Positions 1 through 7,617 of a DNA stretch of 39,921 nt are shown here, one piece after another. The DNA is from Paracoccaceae bacterium (lineage in GTDB: Bacteria > Pseudomonadota > Alphaproteobacteria > Rhodobacterales > Rhodobacteraceae), in assembly GCA_030066175.1 (NCBI GenBank), contig JASJCC010000007.1, positions 1-39,921 on the forward strand, written 5' to 3'. The position numbers and the translations under genes were made by a program. The first letter of the stretch is position 1, and every line of letters starts with the position of its first letter. The notes below the pieces were generated by a model. The model had not been told where the DNA came from and made no database searches. It saw nothing but the letters and a program-made list of their open reading frames with translations.

Positions 1-228
1 GCGCAAGCCAAGGAAAAGTGCTATGGCGTGTCGCTCGCCGGCCAGAATGACTGCGCCGCCGGCCCCGGCACCACCTGCGCCGGTTCGTCCACCGTGGACT
101 ATCAGGGCAACGCCTGGACGCTGGTCGATTCGGGCACCTGCACCGATATCGAGCTGCCGGCGATGGCCGACGGCACCGCGCGCATGGGCTCGCTGGAAGC
201 GCTCGAGCGTGACCTGCCCGCTTCCTAA
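1..228 (+). CDS. bufA: Bufferin precursor BufA (DUF2282), 5'-truncated by the window edge
   Basis: The window opens in frame inside this gene; 75 codons remain before the TAA at 226-228, and the start and signal peptide lie outside. The visible part has four cysteines, in [18 protein letters not shown] and SGTCTD, the layout typical of small periplasmic DUF2282 proteins. In this family (bufferins) cysteines are oxidatively modified by a DUF692/MNIO enzyme so that the peptide can bind copper. The next two genes are exactly that enzyme and its DUF2063 partner, which supports the call. Modification of these particular cysteines is inferred from the family. Confidence 0.85.
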   Translation, partial: AQAKEKCYGVSLAGQNDCAAGPGTTCAGSSTVDYQGNAWTLVDSGTCTDIELPAMADGTARMGSLEALERDLPAS

Positions 229-286
229 GTGCTAATGTGGAGCGGGGCGCGGGCCCCGCTTCACATCGACGATCCCGGATTTCGCC

Positions 287-1135
287 ATGTTCGACCACAA
301 CTCCTCTTTGCCTCCGCTGCCCGGCGTTGGGTACAAACCCCAGCATTTCGCGCAGATCATGGAGGATGCAGGCCCGGTTGGCTGGCTCGAGATCCATGCC
401 GAGAATTACATGGGGGATGGCGGCCGCCCGATTGCGCAGCTGCGCGCTTTGGCAGAACGGTTTCCCATTTCCGTTCATGGGGTGGGCCTGTCGATCGGCG
501 GGGAGACCCGCCTGGATCCCGACCACCTTGCCCGACTCAAGCACCTTGTAGGCTGGCTCAGCCCCGCCAGTTTCTCTGAGCATCTGGCCTGGTCCACGCA
601 TGACGCGCATTTTCTGAACGATCTTCTGCCCCTGCCCTATACCGATGCCACGCTGCAACGCGTGGCCGATCATATCGACGAGGTGCAAGAGGTGCTGGGG
701 CGGCGCATGTTGCTGGAAAACCCCTCAAGCTACCTGGCCTTCGCCGAAAGCACCTGGTCCGAGACCGATTTCCTGGCCGAACTGGTCAAGCGCACCGGTT
801 GCGGCCTGCTGCTCGACGTCAACAACGTCTTTGTGTCGGCCACCAATCTGGGCTATGCGCCGCAGGGCTATATCGACGCCTTCCCGATCGACGCGGTGGG
901 GGAAATTCACCTGGGCGGCCATGACGAGGACGAAGATGACCACGGCCTGCCGCTGCTGATCGACAGCCATGGCCGCGAGGTCGCCGACCCGGTCTGGGCC
1001 TTGCTGGAACACACATTGCAACGCACCGGCCCGCGGCCGCTGCTGATTGAATGGGATACCGACGTGCCGGAGTGGCCGGTGCTTGCAGATGAAGCGCGCC
1101 GGGCGGATAAAGCGCTGGCCCGGGTGGCGGCATGA
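287..1135 (+). CDS. bufB: MNIO-family (DUF692) bufferin-modifying enzyme BufB
   Basis: 282 aa, the usual length of DUF692 proteins (multinuclear non-haem iron oxidases, TIM-barrel fold). Metal-ligand type motifs run in family order: [41 protein letters not shown] and LIEWD. The family converts cysteines of a precursor peptide into thiooxazole-type groups using iron and oxygen; the likely substrate is the BufA peptide encoded 58 bp upstream. The gene overlaps the next one by 4 bp (ATGA), so it is translationally coupled to the DUF2063 partner. Confidence 0.9.
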   Translation: MFDHNSSLPPLPGVGYKPQHFAQIMEDAGPVGWLEIHAENYMGDGGRPIAQLRALAERFPISVHGVGLSIGGETRLDPDHLARLKHLVGWLSPASFSEHLAWSTHDAHFLNDLLPLPYTDATLQRVADHIDEVQEVLGRRMLLENPSSYLAFAESTWSETDFLAELVKRTGCGLLLDVNNVFVSATNLGYAPQGYIDAFPIDAVGEIHLGGHDEDEDDHGLPLLIDSHGREVADPVWALLEHTLQRTGPRPLLIEWDTDVPEWPVLADEARRADKALARVAA

Positions 1136-1884
1136 CCTCTCAAGCCGCCTTTCGCACGGCCCTTCTAGATGCCGCGCAGCCCGTCCCCCCCGGGCTGACC
1201 GACGGCAAGGGCCGGCCCGCCGGGCGCCGCTATGCGGTGTACCGCAATAACGTCGCGGTGTCATTGCGTGAGGCGCTGGCGACCGGCTTTCCGGCGGTCG
1301 AAAAGCTGATCGGCGCGGAAAATTTTGCCCATGTGGCCGGGGTGTTCCTGCGCAGTGCACCGCCCGTGTCCCCATTGATGATGCATTATGGCGCCGGGTT
1401 TCCCGAGTTCCTCGCCGGGTTCAAAGCGCTCGGCCATATCCAGTACCTCGCCGAAGTGGCGCGGCTGGAGCTGGCGCTGCGGCGCAGTTATCACGCGGCG
1501 GACGCGCCTGTCGCGGATCCGGCGATCCTGCAATCGCTGGACGAAGAGGCGCTGATGGCCGCGCATATGACGCTGGCCCCGGCGGTCGAGGTTGTCCGCT
1601 CCCCCTGGCCGCTTTGGTCGATCTATACGTTCACCATGACGCCAGGCGCGCCCAAGCCAGAGGCTCGCACCGAGGATGTCATCATCCTGCGCGCCGAATT
1701 TGACCCCGAACCGCATCTGCTGCCCGCCGGTGGTGCGGCGTTCATCACAGCGCTGAGCAATGGCGCGCCGTTTGGCGAAGCCGTGGACGCCGCGGGGGAC
1801 GCGTTTGATCTGGGCGCGACGCTGTCGCTTTTGCTGCAGGGCGGCGCCATCACCGACATTTCCATCCAAAGGACAGACCCATGA
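1132..1884 (+). CDS. bufC: DUF2063 partner protein BufC
   Basis: 250 aa. The N-terminal part carries the DUF2063 signature, YAVYRNNV followed by a helical segment with FPAVEKLIG, and the C-terminal half looks like a second small domain. DUF2063 proteins bind the precursor peptide and deliver it to the DUF692 enzyme. The ATG overlaps the stop of bufB and its own stop overlaps the start of the DoxX gene (both ATGA), so the three genes form one tightly coupled transcript. The role is by family and context; no catalytic residues are expected. Confidence 0.85.
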   Translation: MTSQAAFRTALLDAAQPVPPGLTDGKGRPAGRRYAVYRNNVAVSLREALATGFPAVEKLIGAENFAHVAGVFLRSAPPVSPLMMHYGAGFPEFLAGFKALGHIQYLAEVARLELALRRSYHAADAPVADPAILQSLDEEALMAAHMTLAPAVEVVRSPWPLWSIYTFTMTPGAPKPEARTEDVIILRAEFDPEPHLLPAGGAAFITALSNGAPFGEAVDAAGDAFDLGATLSLLLQGGAITDISIQRTDP

Positions 1885-2453
1885 ATGCCCTGATTTCGCT
1901 GCACAACTCCGCCTTCTCCATGCTGGAACGGCACACGCAGGGCCTGCTGCCACTTCTGGCCCGGTTTATCTTTGCCGCGACCTTGCTGGTCTATTTCTGG
2001 GCCTCGGGCCTGACCAAACTCGGCGACGGTATCCTGGGCTTCCTGTTTCCCTCCACCGGCGCCTATGCGCAGATCTTCCCTAAGCAGATGGAGGCGGTGC
2101 TGTATGACACCTCGCAGTTGGGTGTCTATCACTGGCTGGTGGTGACCGCGGGCACTTGGGCCGAGTTCATCCTGCCGGTGCTGGTGGTGATCGGGCTTTT
2201 CACCCGTCTTGCAGCATTGGGGATGATCGGATTTGTTGTCGTGCAAAGCCTGACCGACCTTTACGGTCATGGAGGCATCGCCCATGCCGAAACGCTGGGC
2301 GCGTGGTTCGACAAGATACCGGATGCGGTGATCCTGGATCAGCGCGCGTTCTGGATGCTGCTGCTGGTGACTCTGGTTCTGAAAGGCGCCGGTGCGCTGT
2401 CGGTCGACCGGCTGCTCAGCCGTCAGCGTGAGCCGCTCGCCGCCACGGCCTGA
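1881..2453 (+). CDS. DoxX-family inner-membrane protein of the bufferin operon
   Basis: 190 aa with about four hydrophobic segments (LLPLLARFIFAATLLVYFW, VVTAGTWAEFILPVLVVIGL, LAALGMIGFVVVQSL and a C-terminal LLLVTLVLKGAGAL). The helix containing SGLTKLGDG and the spacing of the segments fit the DoxX/DUF417-like family, which is the usual fourth gene of bufferin and gold-induced (gig-type) operons. It may support electron transfer or the membrane side of peptide maturation, but its biochemical role is not known. It overlaps bufC by 4 bp and ends the operon; the next gene is convergent 6 bp away. Confidence 0.8.
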   Translation: MNALISLHNSAFSMLERHTQGLLPLLARFIFAATLLVYFWASGLTKLGDGILGFLFPSTGAYAQIFPKQMEAVLYDTSQLGVYHWLVVTAGTWAEFILPVLVVIGLFTRLAALGMIGFVVVQSLTDLYGHGGIAHAETLGAWFDKIPDAVILDQRAFWMLLLVTLVLKGAGALSVDRLLSRQREPLAATA

Positions 2454-2459
2454 AACTTT

Positions 2460-2837
2460 TCAGAAATGCGCCTTCGGCTCGTCCGGTTTGCCGGCGGCAA
2501 TGGCCAAGAGGCCGCCCAACCCGGCAAAGGCAATCGGGAACATCGTGAAGACGTTGTAGCCGAACGCGTAATACATCCCCGCTGCCGATATCAGCATCAA
2601 GATCCCGCCCCACAAAGCCCGCGCCTTGGCCATGGCCCCGCCAGCGATGGCCAGAAGGGGCGATAGGATCGACACCACGCGCACCACCTCGGGCCGGTCG
2701 AACATGCCGAACACCTCTTCGACCTCGGCAAAGTTGCGGGCAAGCTCGGTATAGCCGTAACCGAAAAACCCCACGATCATCCCCATCACCCCGGCGATGA
2801 TCCCCAGGGTCAGCGCGGCGTTACGCATCGCCCGCAC
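2460..2837 (-). CDS. Small four-helix membrane protein of unknown function
   Basis: 125 aa, almost entirely hydrophobic. Four probable transmembrane helices lie near residues 8-28, 52-68, 74-90 and 97-113, with a short soluble loop after the first helix (ARNFAEVEEVFGMFDRP) and a charged tail (GKPDEPKAHF). The layout resembles DUF4064-like membrane proteins, but I do not recognise the family with certainty. It overlaps the 3' end of the upstream ArsC-like gene by 17 bp and is probably cotranscribed with it. An alternative start at the second Met (residue 4) would reduce the overlap to 8 bp. Confidence 0.65.
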   Translation of the reverse strand: MRAMRNAALTLGIIAGVMGMIVGFFGYGYTELARNFAEVEEVFGMFDRPEVVRVVSILSPLLAIAGGAMAKARALWGGILMLISAAGMYYAFGYNVFTMFPIAFAGLGGLLAIAAGKPDEPKAHF

Positions 2838-3144
2838 CTAGGGCAGCCTGAGTGGCCTTATCCCAACCCAGATACATCTGATCGCCGTCGGTAATCAGCG
2901 GCCGCTTCATCAGCGTCGGATGTGCGGCCAGCAATACCGGCGGCGGCGCTTGCCGATCCGCCTCGGACAATCCGCGCCACGTGGTCGAACGGGTGTTCAG
3001 CAGTTTGTCGCCAAAAACCTCAAACGCGGCGGCCAACACCTCCGCCGGCACCCCGTCGGCGCGCACATCGACAAACGCCGCCCCTGGCAACGCCTTGCGC
3101 GCCTTGCGGCAGGTGTCGCAGCTGCCCAGACCATACAGGATCAT
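2821..3144 (-). CDS. ArsC/Spx-family thioredoxin-fold protein
   Basis: 107 aa. The N-terminal beta strand is followed by GSCDTCRKA (Cys9-x-x-Cys12), and the C-terminal half has LMKRPLITDGD, the RP-containing motif of the ArsC/Spx/YffB family. Arsenate reductases of this fold use Cys12 with glutathione. Small YffB-like members without ars neighbours are common and their role is unclear. No arsenic genes lie nearby, so arsenate reduction is only one option. It is first of a two-gene minus-strand unit with the small membrane protein. Confidence 0.8.
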   Translation of the reverse strand: MILYGLGSCDTCRKARKALPGAAFVDVRADGVPAEVLAAAFEVFGDKLLNTRSTTWRGLSEADRQAPPPVLLAAHPTLMKRPLITDGDQMYLGWDKATQAALGAGDA

Positions 3145-3364
3145 GCCTAATTCCTCCGCTTTGCAGGTCAGATATGCCAGCGATCACGGAAATGCGAGGG
3201 CACAAATCTTGCTTTTTGCCGAACCCGTGCAATCTTAAGTGTCGTGACCTTCGGTAAACAGCCCGTGGAACGGCCGCCTCTGAGCCCACCCTTGCCTGTG
3301 AAACGAAGTGATTGGGAGCCCGTCAAACGGGTAAGGGAAGTAATACGAAGAGGAGCGCGGAATT

Positions 3365-3571
3365 ATGCCGAACGGCACCGTGAAATGGTTTAACACCACC
3401 AAAGGCTACGGCTTCATCGCCCCGGAGGACGGCGGCAAGGACGTGTTTGTTCATATCTCTGCGGTTGAACGGTCGGGGATGACCGGCTTGGCCGACAATC
3501 AGAAAGTCAGCTACGAGCTGCAAGAAGGCCGTGACGGGCGCATGATGGCGTCCGATCTGTCTGCGCTTTAG
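3365..3571 (+). CDS. CspA-family cold-shock protein
   Basis: 68 aa single cold-shock domain. The nucleic-acid-binding motifs RNP1 (KGYGFIAP) and RNP2 (VFVHISAV) are both intact, preceded by GTVKWFNTTKG. It binds single-stranded RNA or DNA as a chaperone. A purine-rich Shine-Dalgarno (GAGGAG, 3350-3355) precedes the ATG. The 220-bp leader region upstream contains a small stem-loop (CCCGT 3319-3323 / ACGGG 3327-3331) that could belong to a structured 5' UTR, as in other csp genes. The stop overlaps the convergent metR stop. Confidence 0.93.
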   Translation: MPNGTVKWFNTTKGYGFIAPEDGGKDVFVHISAVERSGMTGLADNQKVSYELQEGRDGRMMASDLSAL

Positions 3572-4473
3572 GCGTCTTGCAGGCGCCTGGCCTCTTGCCC
3601 GGCCAGGCGGATCAACTCTTGCATGAACGGTTTTCCCAGATCATCATCTCGCGTCGCCGCATAAAGGCGGCGGGTGATGCCTTGGGCCGTGAGCGGGCGC
3701 GTGACGTAATCCGAGCTGTACTTGACCTCGCGCACCACCCAATCGGGCAGCACCGACACCCCGCGGTTTGAGGCCACCAACAGCAGGATCACGGCGGTCA
3801 GCTCGACCTGTCTGATCGCCGCCGGTTCCACCTTGGCCGGGGTCAGCAATTGGCTGAACACGTCCAGCCGCGCGCGGTCTACCGGATAGGTGATCAGCGT
3901 CTGACCCCGAAAATCCCCGGCCTCGATATAGTCTTTCGCCGCCAGCGGGTGCGAGGACGCCGCCACAAACACCGGCGCATAATCGAAAAGCGGATTGAAC
4001 GTGATTCCCGGCAGGTCCTCCGGGTCGGATGAGATCACCACATCGACATCTTCCTTGACCAGCGCGGGCATGGCGTCAAACGCCAATCCGGGGCGAATAT
4101 CGACATCCACATCCGGCCAGGATTTGCGGAACGCTTCGAGCACCGGGAACAGCCATTCGAAACAGGCGTGGCATTCGATGGCGATGTGCAGACGCCCGGA
4201 TGAGCCGTCGCGCAACCCGGCAAATTCGTCCTGCAACGCCTCGACCTGCGGCAGCACCTGATTGGCCAGCCTGAGCAGCCGCAAGCCCGCAGCCGTGAGG
4301 CGCATGGGCTTGGAGCGCCGGACAAAGAGCTCCACCCCCGCCTGATCCTCCAGCCCTTTCACCTGATGGCTGAGCGCCGATTGCGTGATGTTGAGCTGAT
4401 CAGCGGCTTTCGCCAGGCCACCCGCCTCGTGGATGGCCCTGATCGTGCGCAGGTGACGGAATTCGATATGCAT
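3568..4473 (-). CDS. metR: LysR-family methionine regulator MetR
   Basis: 301 aa. The N-terminal winged HTH (FRHLRTIRAIHEAGGLAKAA, then QSALSHQVKGLE) and effector domain align with enterobacterial MetR throughout, including the distinctive LHIAIECHACFEWLFPVLE, TLITYPVDRARLDVF and LPDWVV. MetR activates met genes using homocysteine as coeffector. The reading frame stays open upstream into metF, but the ATG at 4473 (MHIEFRHL) gives the standard LysR length and leaves a 90-bp intergenic region, so I chose it. It is divergent from metF, its classical type of target. Confidence 0.92.
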   Translation of the reverse strand: MHIEFRHLRTIRAIHEAGGLAKAADQLNITQSALSHQVKGLEDQAGVELFVRRSKPMRLTAAGLRLLRLANQVLPQVEALQDEFAGLRDGSSGRLHIAIECHACFEWLFPVLEAFRKSWPDVDVDIRPGLAFDAMPALVKEDVDVVISSDPEDLPGITFNPLFDYAPVFVAASSHPLAAKDYIEAGDFRGQTLITYPVDRARLDVFSQLLTPAKVEPAAIRQVELTAVILLLVASNRGVSVLPDWVVREVKYSSDYVTRPLTAQGITRRLYAATRDDDLGKPFMQELIRLAGQEARRLQDA

Positions 4474-4479
4474 GCTGCG

Positions 4480-4515
4480 CTCATGTTCTTGATGAGATTT
4501 ATGAGTTTGTCTCAT
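4480..4515. promoter_or_regulatory. Candidate MetR operators between metR and metF
   Basis: Two overlapping-type palindromes lie side by side: CTCAT-N7-ATGAG (4480-4496) and ATGAG-N5-CTCAT (4501-4515). The second fits the LysR T-N11-A layout and resembles the enterobacterial MetR site TGAA-N5-TTCA. They sit between the two divergent start codons, 7 bp from metR and about 50 bp before metF, where MetR would autoregulate and activate metF. Assignment is by position and symmetry only. Confidence 0.5.
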
Positions 4516-4563
4516 GATGCTGCATGTGCGAAGAAAACACAACCCTTGCTCAGGAGTGTGCCG

Positions 4564-5430
4564 ATGACCCGCCCGAATGTGTCTTTCGAATTTTTCCCGC
4601 CGCGTGACGTGGAAGGCACCTTTCGGCTTTGGGACACGGTGCAGGTGCTGGCCCCGTTGGATCCGCGTTTCGTTTCCGTGACGTATGGCGCCGGGGGCAC
4701 AACCCGCGACCTGACGCGCGAGGTGGTGGCGACGCTGCACAAACATTCGGGCCTGCGGACCGCGGCGCATCTGACCTGTGTCGAGGCAACCCGGGACGAA
4801 ACGCTGCAGATCGCACGGGATTTTGCCGCCGCGGGCGTCACGGATATTGTGGCGCTGCGGGGTGATCCACCGAAAGGGACCGACAGCTTTGTGCCGCATC
4901 CGGGCGGCTTTACCACCAGCTGTGAGCTGATCGAGGCGCTGGCCGACACCGGTGATTTCACCATCCGCGTCGGCGCCTATCCCGACATCCACCCCGAAGC
5001 GCAGAGCGCGCAGGCGGATGTGGACTGGCTCAAACGCAAGCTGGATGCCGGCGCCAGCGAGGCGCTGACGCAGTTCTTCTTTGAGGCCGAGGCCTTCTTT
5101 CGCTTTCGCGACGCCTGCGAAAAGGCCGGCATCGACAAGCCGATTGTGCCGGGCATCCTGCCGATCGAGAACTGGAAAGGGGTCCGCCGCTTTGCCGAAA
5201 GCTGCGGCGCGACGATCCCCAACTGGCTGTCGGACGCGTTCGACAAGGCGCAGCGCGATGGGCGCGAGGATCTGCTGGCCACGGCGGTCTGCGCCGAGCT
5301 TTGTTCCGACCTCATTGATGGCGGCGTCGAAGACCTGCATTTCTACACGCTGAACCGCCCGGAACTGACGCGCGATGTGTGCTTTGCTCTGGGTGTCACA
5401 CCCGAGCTTAGCTTGCAGAACGTCGCTTAA
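4564..5430 (+). CDS. metF: Methylenetetrahydrofolate reductase
   Basis: 288 aa, the normal length for bacterial MetF. The TIM barrel begins with RPNVSFEFFPPRD (the Glu in FEFFPP is the conserved catalytic acid) and continues with VSVTYGAGGTT, HLTCVEATRDE, IVALRGDPP, VGAYPDIHPEA, TQFFFEAEAFFRF and VPGILPI. It reduces 5,10-methylene-THF to 5-methyl-THF with FAD and NADH for methionine synthesis. The ATG at 4564 has a good Shine-Dalgarno (AGGAG, 4552-4556); an in-frame upstream extension would run into metR and is rejected. It overlaps the convergent bhcR stop by 4 bp. Confidence 0.95.
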   Translation: MTRPNVSFEFFPPRDVEGTFRLWDTVQVLAPLDPRFVSVTYGAGGTTRDLTREVVATLHKHSGLRTAAHLTCVEATRDETLQIARDFAAAGVTDIVALRGDPPKGTDSFVPHPGGFTTSCELIEALADTGDFTIRVGAYPDIHPEAQSAQADVDWLKRKLDAGASEALTQFFFEAEAFFRFRDACEKAGIDKPIVPGILPIENWKGVRRFAESCGATIPNWLSDAFDKAQRDGREDLLATAVCAELCSDLIDGGVEDLHFYTLNRPELTRDVCFALGVTPELSLQNVA

Positions 5431-6266
5431 GCGCGCGCGGCGCCACCGATCCCCTTGGACACTTCCTCTGCCGCGGCGATCACCTGGGCGCCGAGCGCGG
5501 GGATGTTGTCATCGGGGATGCGTTGTGTCGGACCCGAGATCGACAGACCAGCCACCGCCTCGCCATGCACATCAAAGATCGGCGACGCGATGCAGCGCAT
5601 GCCGATGGTTTTTTCCTCATCATCCACCGCGTAACCGCGCTTGGCCGCTTGCGACAGGTCCGCGATCAAAGCGGCCGGCTCGACCAGCGTGCGGTTGGTG
5701 AACCGCGGCTGGCCGTTTTGCGCCAGAATGCGCGCGGTCTCATCCTTGGGCATATGCGCCAAAAGCGCCTTGCCGATCCCCGAGGCATGCATCGGCGACA
5801 TCGTTCCGGGCGGAAAGAACGCCCGGATGCTCTCGTGCGTCTCGACCTGGCTGACAAAGAGCACATGGCCTTCACGCGCGACGCCAAGATTGGCGGTCTC
5901 GCCGGTTTCGCGCATCAGCGCCCGCAGCACGGGGCGCGCGCGTTCCACCAGTGACGTGCGGCGCAGGAACCGCGACCCGATCAGAAAGGCGCCCGGCCCG
6001 ATATGCCAGGTCTGCGCATCCGCCTCGAAATCGACGATCCCACGCGCCTCGAGCGTAAAGAGCACCCGGTAGACCGTGGCGGGTGACTGGCCCAGATCCG
6101 CCGCCAGATCCGACAGCGTGGCGCCGCCCACTTCGGACAGGCGTTCCAGCACCTCCATCGCCCGGTCGAGCGACTTGATCGTGTTCTGCGCCGAGGTGTC
6201 CCCCCAGGCCCGCGGCCGGCCGCGGGCACGCCGTTCCGCGCCCTCGGCATCCGGAGAATCGCTCAT
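5427..6266 (-). CDS. bhcR: IclR-family regulator BhcR of the beta-hydroxyaspartate cycle
   Basis: 279 aa. The N-terminal IclR HTH (IKSLDRAMEVLERLSEVGG, then DLAADLGQSPATVYRVL) is followed by the effector domain with MSPMHASGIGKALLA, GYAVDDEEKTIGMRCIASPI and VAGLSISGP. An IclR regulator divergent from bhcABCD is the known arrangement of bhcR, which responds to glyoxylate. I chose the ATG at 6266 because AGAAGGG lies just upstream; an in-frame ATG at 6290 lacks a Shine-Dalgarno and lies inside the palindrome at 6280-6294. The binding sites proposed for it are listed separately. Confidence 0.88.
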   Translation of the reverse strand: MSDSPDAEGAERRARGRPRAWGDTSAQNTIKSLDRAMEVLERLSEVGGATLSDLAADLGQSPATVYRVLFTLEARGIVDFEADAQTWHIGPGAFLIGSRFLRRTSLVERARPVLRALMRETGETANLGVAREGHVLFVSQVETHESIRAFFPPGTMSPMHASGIGKALLAHMPKDETARILAQNGQPRFTNRTLVEPAALIADLSQAAKRGYAVDDEEKTIGMRCIASPIFDVHGEAVAGLSISGPTQRIPDDNIPALGAQVIAAAEEVSKGIGGAARA

Positions 6267-6279
6267 TTTTTCACCCTTC

Positions 6280-6294
6280 TGAAAACTCATTTCA
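6280..6294. promoter_or_regulatory. Candidate BhcR operator 1 (TGAAA-N5-TTTCA)
   Basis: A perfect 5-5-5 inverted repeat, TGAAA-ACTCA-TTTCA, 13 bp upstream of the bhcR start. An identical repeat type occurs once more in this interval (6351-6365), and a TGAAA half-site lies exactly 20 bp along (6300-6304). IclR proteins bind such short palindromes; position suggests autoregulation. Confidence 0.6.
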
Positions 6295-6314
6295 CATTAT
6301 GAAAAACTCAAGCC

Positions 6315-6330
6315 ATTGATGCAAATCAAT
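6315..6330. promoter_or_regulatory. FNR-type box in the bhcR-bhcA control region
   Basis: The palindrome ATTGAT-GCAA-ATCAAT contains a perfect match to the FNR/FnrL consensus TTGAT-N4-ATCAA (6316-6329). It lies midway between the two TGAAA-N5-TTTCA repeats, about 97 bp before bhcA. Rhodobacteraceae carry several Crp/FNR-type regulators that use this box. Whether it is occupied, and by which regulator, is unknown. Confidence 0.6.
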
Positions 6331-6350
6331 TTTTCTCATGGCCGCATTTC

Positions 6351-6365
6351 TGAAAAACATTTTCA
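6351..6365. promoter_or_regulatory. Candidate BhcR operator 2 (TGAAA-N5-TTTCA)
   Basis: Second perfect inverted repeat, TGAAA-AACAT-TTTCA, 61 bp upstream of the bhcA ATG. It has the same arms and spacing as the site at 6280-6294, which makes a shared binding protein likely; BhcR is the obvious candidate for controlling bhcABCD from here. Confidence 0.6.
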
Positions 6366-6426
6366 AAAAAATTGCTGCCGGAGGTCGGGGCGCGTATCAG
6401 GTCCCTCAAATGAAGGAGAACAGCGC

Positions 6427-7617
6427 ATGAGTTTTCAGAACCCGGTCTTTATCCCCGGCCCGACCAATATCCCTGAAGCGATCCGCAAAGCTTGCGACAT
6501 GCCGACGATCGACCATCGCTCGCCGCTCTTTGCCACGATCCTGCACCCGGCTTTGGACGGTGTGCGGAAGGTGCTGAAGCAGACCAATGGCGAGACGTTC
6601 ATCTTTCCTGCGTCGGGCACCGGCGGCTGGGAAGCGGCGCTGACCAACACGCTGAATGCCGGTGACGGAGTGCTGGCCGCGCGCAACGGCATGTTCAGCC
6701 ACAAGTGGATCGACATGTGCAATCGCTTTGGCCTCGACGTCACGCAAGTGGACGTGCCGTGGGGTGAAGGTCTGCCGGTCGCGCAGTTCGAGGACATCCT
6801 GCGCGCCGATACCGAAGGCAAGATCAAGGCGGTTCTGGCCACACATAACGAAACCGCCACCGGTGTGGTGTCGGACATCGCCGGCCTGCGCCGCGCGATG
6901 GATGCGGCGGGCCACGGTGCGCTGTTGCTGGTCGATGGTGTCAGCTCGATCGGGTCAATGGATTTCCAGTTTGACACCTGGGGCGTCGACGTGGCGGTGA
7001 CCGGTTCGCAAAAGGGTTTCATGTTGCCGGCGGGTCTGGCCATCGTTGGGTTCAGCGACAAGGCCATCGCGGCCTCGAAGTCCAATAGCCTGCCCCGGAC
7101 ATTCTGGAGCATCGATGACATGCGCACCGGATACGCCGCCAACGCCTATCCCTACACGCCGTCCGTCGGTCTGATGAACGGGCTGAAGCTCGCGACCGAG
7201 ATGCTGCTGGACGAAGGTCTCGACAACGTTTTTGCCCGCCACGCCCGCATCGCTGAGGGTGTGCGCGCCGCCACCTTCGCCTGGGGCATGACACCCTGCG
7301 CAGTGTCGCCCGAGCTTTACTCGAATACCGTCACGGCGATCCGCACACCGGAAGGCTTTAACGCCTCTGACATCGTGGCCCGCGCGGCGACCGAATACGG
7401 CATGGCGTTTGGCACCGGCCTGGGTGACGTCGCCGGCAAGGTGTTCCGCATCGGCCACCTGGGCAGCATGACCGACGCGATGGCGCTGTCGGGGATTGCC
7501 ACGGCCGAGATGGTCATGGCCGATCTCGGCCTGCCGATCACGCTTGGCTCGGGCGTTGCCGCGGCTCAGGAAGTCTATCGTCATGGAAACGCAGCAACAC
7601 GGATGGCCGCCCAATGA
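6427..7617 (+). CDS. bhcA: Aspartate-glyoxylate aminotransferase BhcA
   Basis: 396 aa class V (fold type I) PLP aminotransferase. Visible landmarks are FIPGPTNIPE near the N-terminus, the cofactor-binding SGTGGWEAALTN, LLVDGVSSIGSMDF and the PLP lysine in VTGSQKGFMLPAG, then RIGHLGSMTD near the C-terminus. In the beta-hydroxyaspartate cycle BhcA moves the amino group of aspartate to glyoxylate, giving oxaloacetate and glycine. The ATG at 6427 has a strong Shine-Dalgarno (AAGGAG, 6413-6418); the longer open frame crosses the control region and is rejected. It is the first gene of bhcABCD and overlaps bhcB by 4 bp. Confidence 0.93.
   Translation: MSFQNPVFIPGPTNIPEAIRKACDMPTIDHRSPLFATILHPALDGVRKVLKQTNGETFIFPASGTGGWEAALTNTLNAGDGVLAARNGMFSHKWIDMCNRFGLDVTQVDVPWGEGLPVAQFEDILRADTEGKIKAVLATHNETATGVVSDIAGLRRAMDAAGHGALLLVDGVSSIGSMDFQFDTWGVDVAVTGSQKGFMLPAGLAIVGFSDKAIAASKSNSLPRTFWSIDDMRTGYAANAYPYTPSVGLMNGLKLATEMLLDEGLDNVFARHARIAEGVRAATFAWGMTPCAVSPELYSNTVTAIRTPEGFNASDIVARAATEYGMAFGTGLGDVAGKVFRIGHLGSMTDAMALSGIATAEMVMADLGLPITLGSGVAAAQEVYRHGNAATRMAAQ

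Noticed and set aside
4474-5340. N-terminal extension of the metR frame to 590 codons
   Set aside because: It runs through metF on the other strand; the LysR domain begins at the ATG at 4473.
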